Of a stretch of 64,000 bases of DNA, positions 49,604-64,000 are shown piece after piece. Location: NCBI GenBank assembly GCA_013397115.1, contig VWZW01002760.1:599979-663978 (forward strand), in the 5' to 3' direction. The notes under the pieces are model-generated. The model worked only from the letters and a program-made list of their open reading frames with translations. It searched no databases and was not told where the DNA came from. Source of the DNA: Edolisoma coerulescens. Lineage: Eukaryota; Chordata; Aves; Passeriformes; Campephagidae. Every line of letters begins with the position of its first letter. The stretch's first letter is position 1. Made by a program: the position numbers and the translations under genes.

Positions 49604-50417
49604 GTTACCTTGAAATACCTTTGACAAAATAGAGTTACAGTGAAATCTGTGGCCCAAGAAAGAGAACAAAGAGAATCCAGATGTTTTTTCACCTCCACCC
49701 TAAGTTTTCTACCAAGAGAAAAGGTACTTGAGGCCTGTCTTTGGTAAGAAATGTTTAATTAGTCAGGTTAAATAGCTAAAATATTTTTGCAGTATTGTTA
49801 AAGGTCAGACTTTTCGTAATGGCTATTTCCAGATATACCTGTATGTCAGGAGCCTCAAGCTTCTCAGACCAAGATATCCATCACTACAACAGGAACATCT
49901 GTTGTCACAGGGAAATTCAGTGTGAAGAAATCTGCAAGATGGGGAAATATTGTCAGATATTTTAGGCTGCACTTCTGAGGGACATGAGCTTATATTCACA
50001 GGAATCAATGGGACTATTGTATGTCCAGAGTTTTTACAAATATAATTCCCATAAGTTAGATTTCAAAAGGTTGTTATTATCATCTATTAATGTTTGTCAT
50101 TCCACAGAAATAATTTTTCTCTGCTGGCAGTGGCAGGAGTAGGAGGAGAGGATGGTGGGGATGGCATACAGTTTTATCAAGTTGGTAAAAATGAAGGTAA
50201 TTGTAGAAGAGATTCTGATAGGTTTTTCTTTCTTTTTCTTGGATTATTAAACTTCTTCCATGTGTTAAGGCATTCGTGCTTCCAACATCAGTTCTAATGA
50301 TATTGTCACACCTGTGTTTCTGCACAAACTAAGCAGGTTTTTGGCCACTGTGGGTAGCACAGCAGGTAAAGGACTGAAAATGTGTTTTTTGGGTATGTAT
50401 TTGCTAACACTGAGGAG

Positions 50418-50655
50418 GAGAGATTCAGATTAGATACGGGGAAGGGGCTCTTTACTGTGAGGATGGTGAGGCCCTGGCCCACACTGCCCAGAGAAGCTGT
50501 GGCTGCCCCATCCCTGGCAGTGTTCCAGACCAGGCTGGATGGGGCTTGGAGCAACCTGGGACAGGGGAAGGTGTCCCTGCCCGTGGCAGGGGGGTTGGAA
50601 CTGGATGGTCTTTGAAGTCCCTTCCAACCCAAACCATTCCATGATTCTTTGAATC
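50418..50655 (+). mobile_element. CR1 LINE 3'-end fragment in HIF1A intron 1
   Basis: Sense copy with GGAGAGATTCAGATTAGATA, the AGACCAGGCTGGATGGGGCT core and the end CCATTCCATGATTCTTTGAA. It is 5' truncated. Confidence 0.92.
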
Positions 50656-51292
50656 TGGTTCATTATGTCCCAGGGAACATTAGCTTGTGAATAGCTTTGC
50701 TCTGTAATTTGTGGTACTTCTCACAAGATGTGTGCTAACTAAAAGGAACTTTTGCACAGATCCACAGACTTGGTAATGTGAGTTTGGCAGTGGTAGTAGA
50801 TGGCTTTTAAGTCTAGTGAAATCTTAAAAAAAGTAATTCCCAAACTGCAACTGCCTTTTGTAGCTCAGGTGCGTGCAAAATGAGGATAGGGTGCCTTCAG
50901 AAGACATAAATGTATAAAAAGAAAACCAGACCATAATAGTGTGTGGTTTCATATCATTCATTTAAAAATAAAAGCACGTTTATTTCCTCAGGAACCACAG
51001 CAGTGGTTCTTGTTTGCACGTGTGAAAAATTCGGAGGTCCCGTGTGAAAATGTTTAGTTCAAAACTCATCTGACCAGATGCATGAGGCAGATGTGACCTG
51101 GTGTTGGGAAAAGGGGGAATTCTCCCTGTTACTGACTGGCAGTCTTGATTGTTTCAGTGCTTTCTCTCAGTGAGCTGTTCTTTACCTCGTGTTCTGGAGG
51201 AGGCAGGTCTACAGAGGCAGTGGAAGGAGAATGAGGTATTGTTTCCCAGTATAGGGGAGACTCTGGAAGGGGCTTTTCTGGAGAAAGAGTGA

Positions 51293-51342
51293 ATCATAGA
51301 ACCATCATAGAATGGCTTTGGGGAAGGGACATTCTGGATAGC
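51293..51342 (-). mobile_element. Short CR1 3'-terminal fragment
   Basis: ATCATAGAACCATCATAGAA followed by TGGCTTTGGGGAAGGGACAT resembles the antisense CR1 end. Only about 50 bases remain, so the call is less certain. It lies about 470 bases before HIF1A exon 2. Confidence 0.6.
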
Positions 51343-51813
51343 TTGAAAAGCAGCATATCTCATGTTAAATGAATACCCTTGCTTATCTGACCTGTTAGGT
51401 GGGCTTTGTAAGGATGGTAAAAAAGGAAGAACTTGGAGAATGCTCCAGCATCATGTATCATGTACATCGAGCTGGAAATTGCCTACTCTATAATTTGTTG
51501 AATGGACTTGAGGGGTCAGGATTTGGAGGCTGGAGAGGCAGCACTCCAGGTATGAGATAAGCAGGAAGGCTTCTGAGTGCGAAAGAGTCTGAAGAACTGA
51601 TCTTGTTGGAAGACTGTGGGTTTCAATGTAATTCTGGCAGAGCCCAGCAGGACCAGGTGTTGATACAAAGAATTACACTTGCTCTTTTAAACTGAGACTT
51701 TACATTATTCAATTTCGACAACTGGTTACTTGGCCGCTGGTTAACTTAGTTTCAAATACAACTTTCACTGAGAGCTCTGTTCGCTATATTGACCCAAAAC
51801 TTTGTTTCTCTAG

Positions 51814-63950
<12,137 letters not shown>

Positions 63951-64000
63951 GTGAGTTTTGTTTTACCGTTTTAAAATATTCACTTTTAACCTTGCAATTT

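Larger units (their letters stand above)
49609..51813 (+). other. HIF1A: HIF1A intron 1, right part
   Basis: It holds the CR1 copies at 50418 and 51293 and ends in the pyrimidine tract and TAG acceptor of exon 2. Nothing else was recognised. Confidence 0.7.

Overview
This window is bird genomic DNA. CR1 LINE 3' ends with the typical ATTCTATG-type tails are scattered across it, there is one avian-type solo retroviral LTR, and the exons on the right encode a bird-like HIF-1alpha. The species cannot be read from sequence alone; a neoavian (perhaps passerine) bird is a reasonable guess. The only protein-coding gene I can support is HIF1A, on the + strand. Layout: positions 1-37060 are intergenic DNA with no convincing exons. 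They hold eight CR1 fragments, short tandem repeats, an orphan CpG-rich block near 19.5-20.5 kb, and several candidate regulatory sites: a 16-bp E-box palindrome at 11197, an NRF2/MAF/AP-1-type site at 34123 and a CRE-like site at 35864. Positions 37060-38340 are a CpG-rich block broken by a 639-base N gap (37247-37885). This is the expected place of the HIF1A promoter and first coding exon. A perfect 15-bp G-rich minisatellite and an 11-bp-stem hairpin lie just right of the gap. About 13.5 kb of intron 1 follows, with the solo LTR and two CR1 pieces. HIF1A exons 2-13 run from 51814 to 63950 and every junction fits GT-AG splicing with matching codon phase. The gene continues past the right edge; the remaining C-terminal exons, with the C-terminal transactivation domain, are outside the window. 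If exon 1 supplies 12 residues as in known HIF1A genes, the visible exons encode residues 12-719 without an internal stop. That numbering puts the first oxygen-sensing proline exactly at 402 and the second at 562 (human 564, because of a two-residue deletion in exon 10). The protein is a bHLH-PAS transcription factor. In oxygen, prolyl hydroxylases modify the two LAP-motif prolines and VHL targets the protein for degradation. In hypoxia it dimerises with ARNT and activates genes through RCGTG sites. Points of interest in the protein are a HIF-2alpha-like cysteine in the DNA-binding basic region (C28), loss of one SUMOylation consensus, and a CpG-dense patch in exon 12. I found no evidence of a new multi-gene system. 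The strongest unexplained structures are the promoter-side minisatellite and hairpin, the orphan CpG island, and a 74-bp near-identical duplicate shared by introns 2 and 4.
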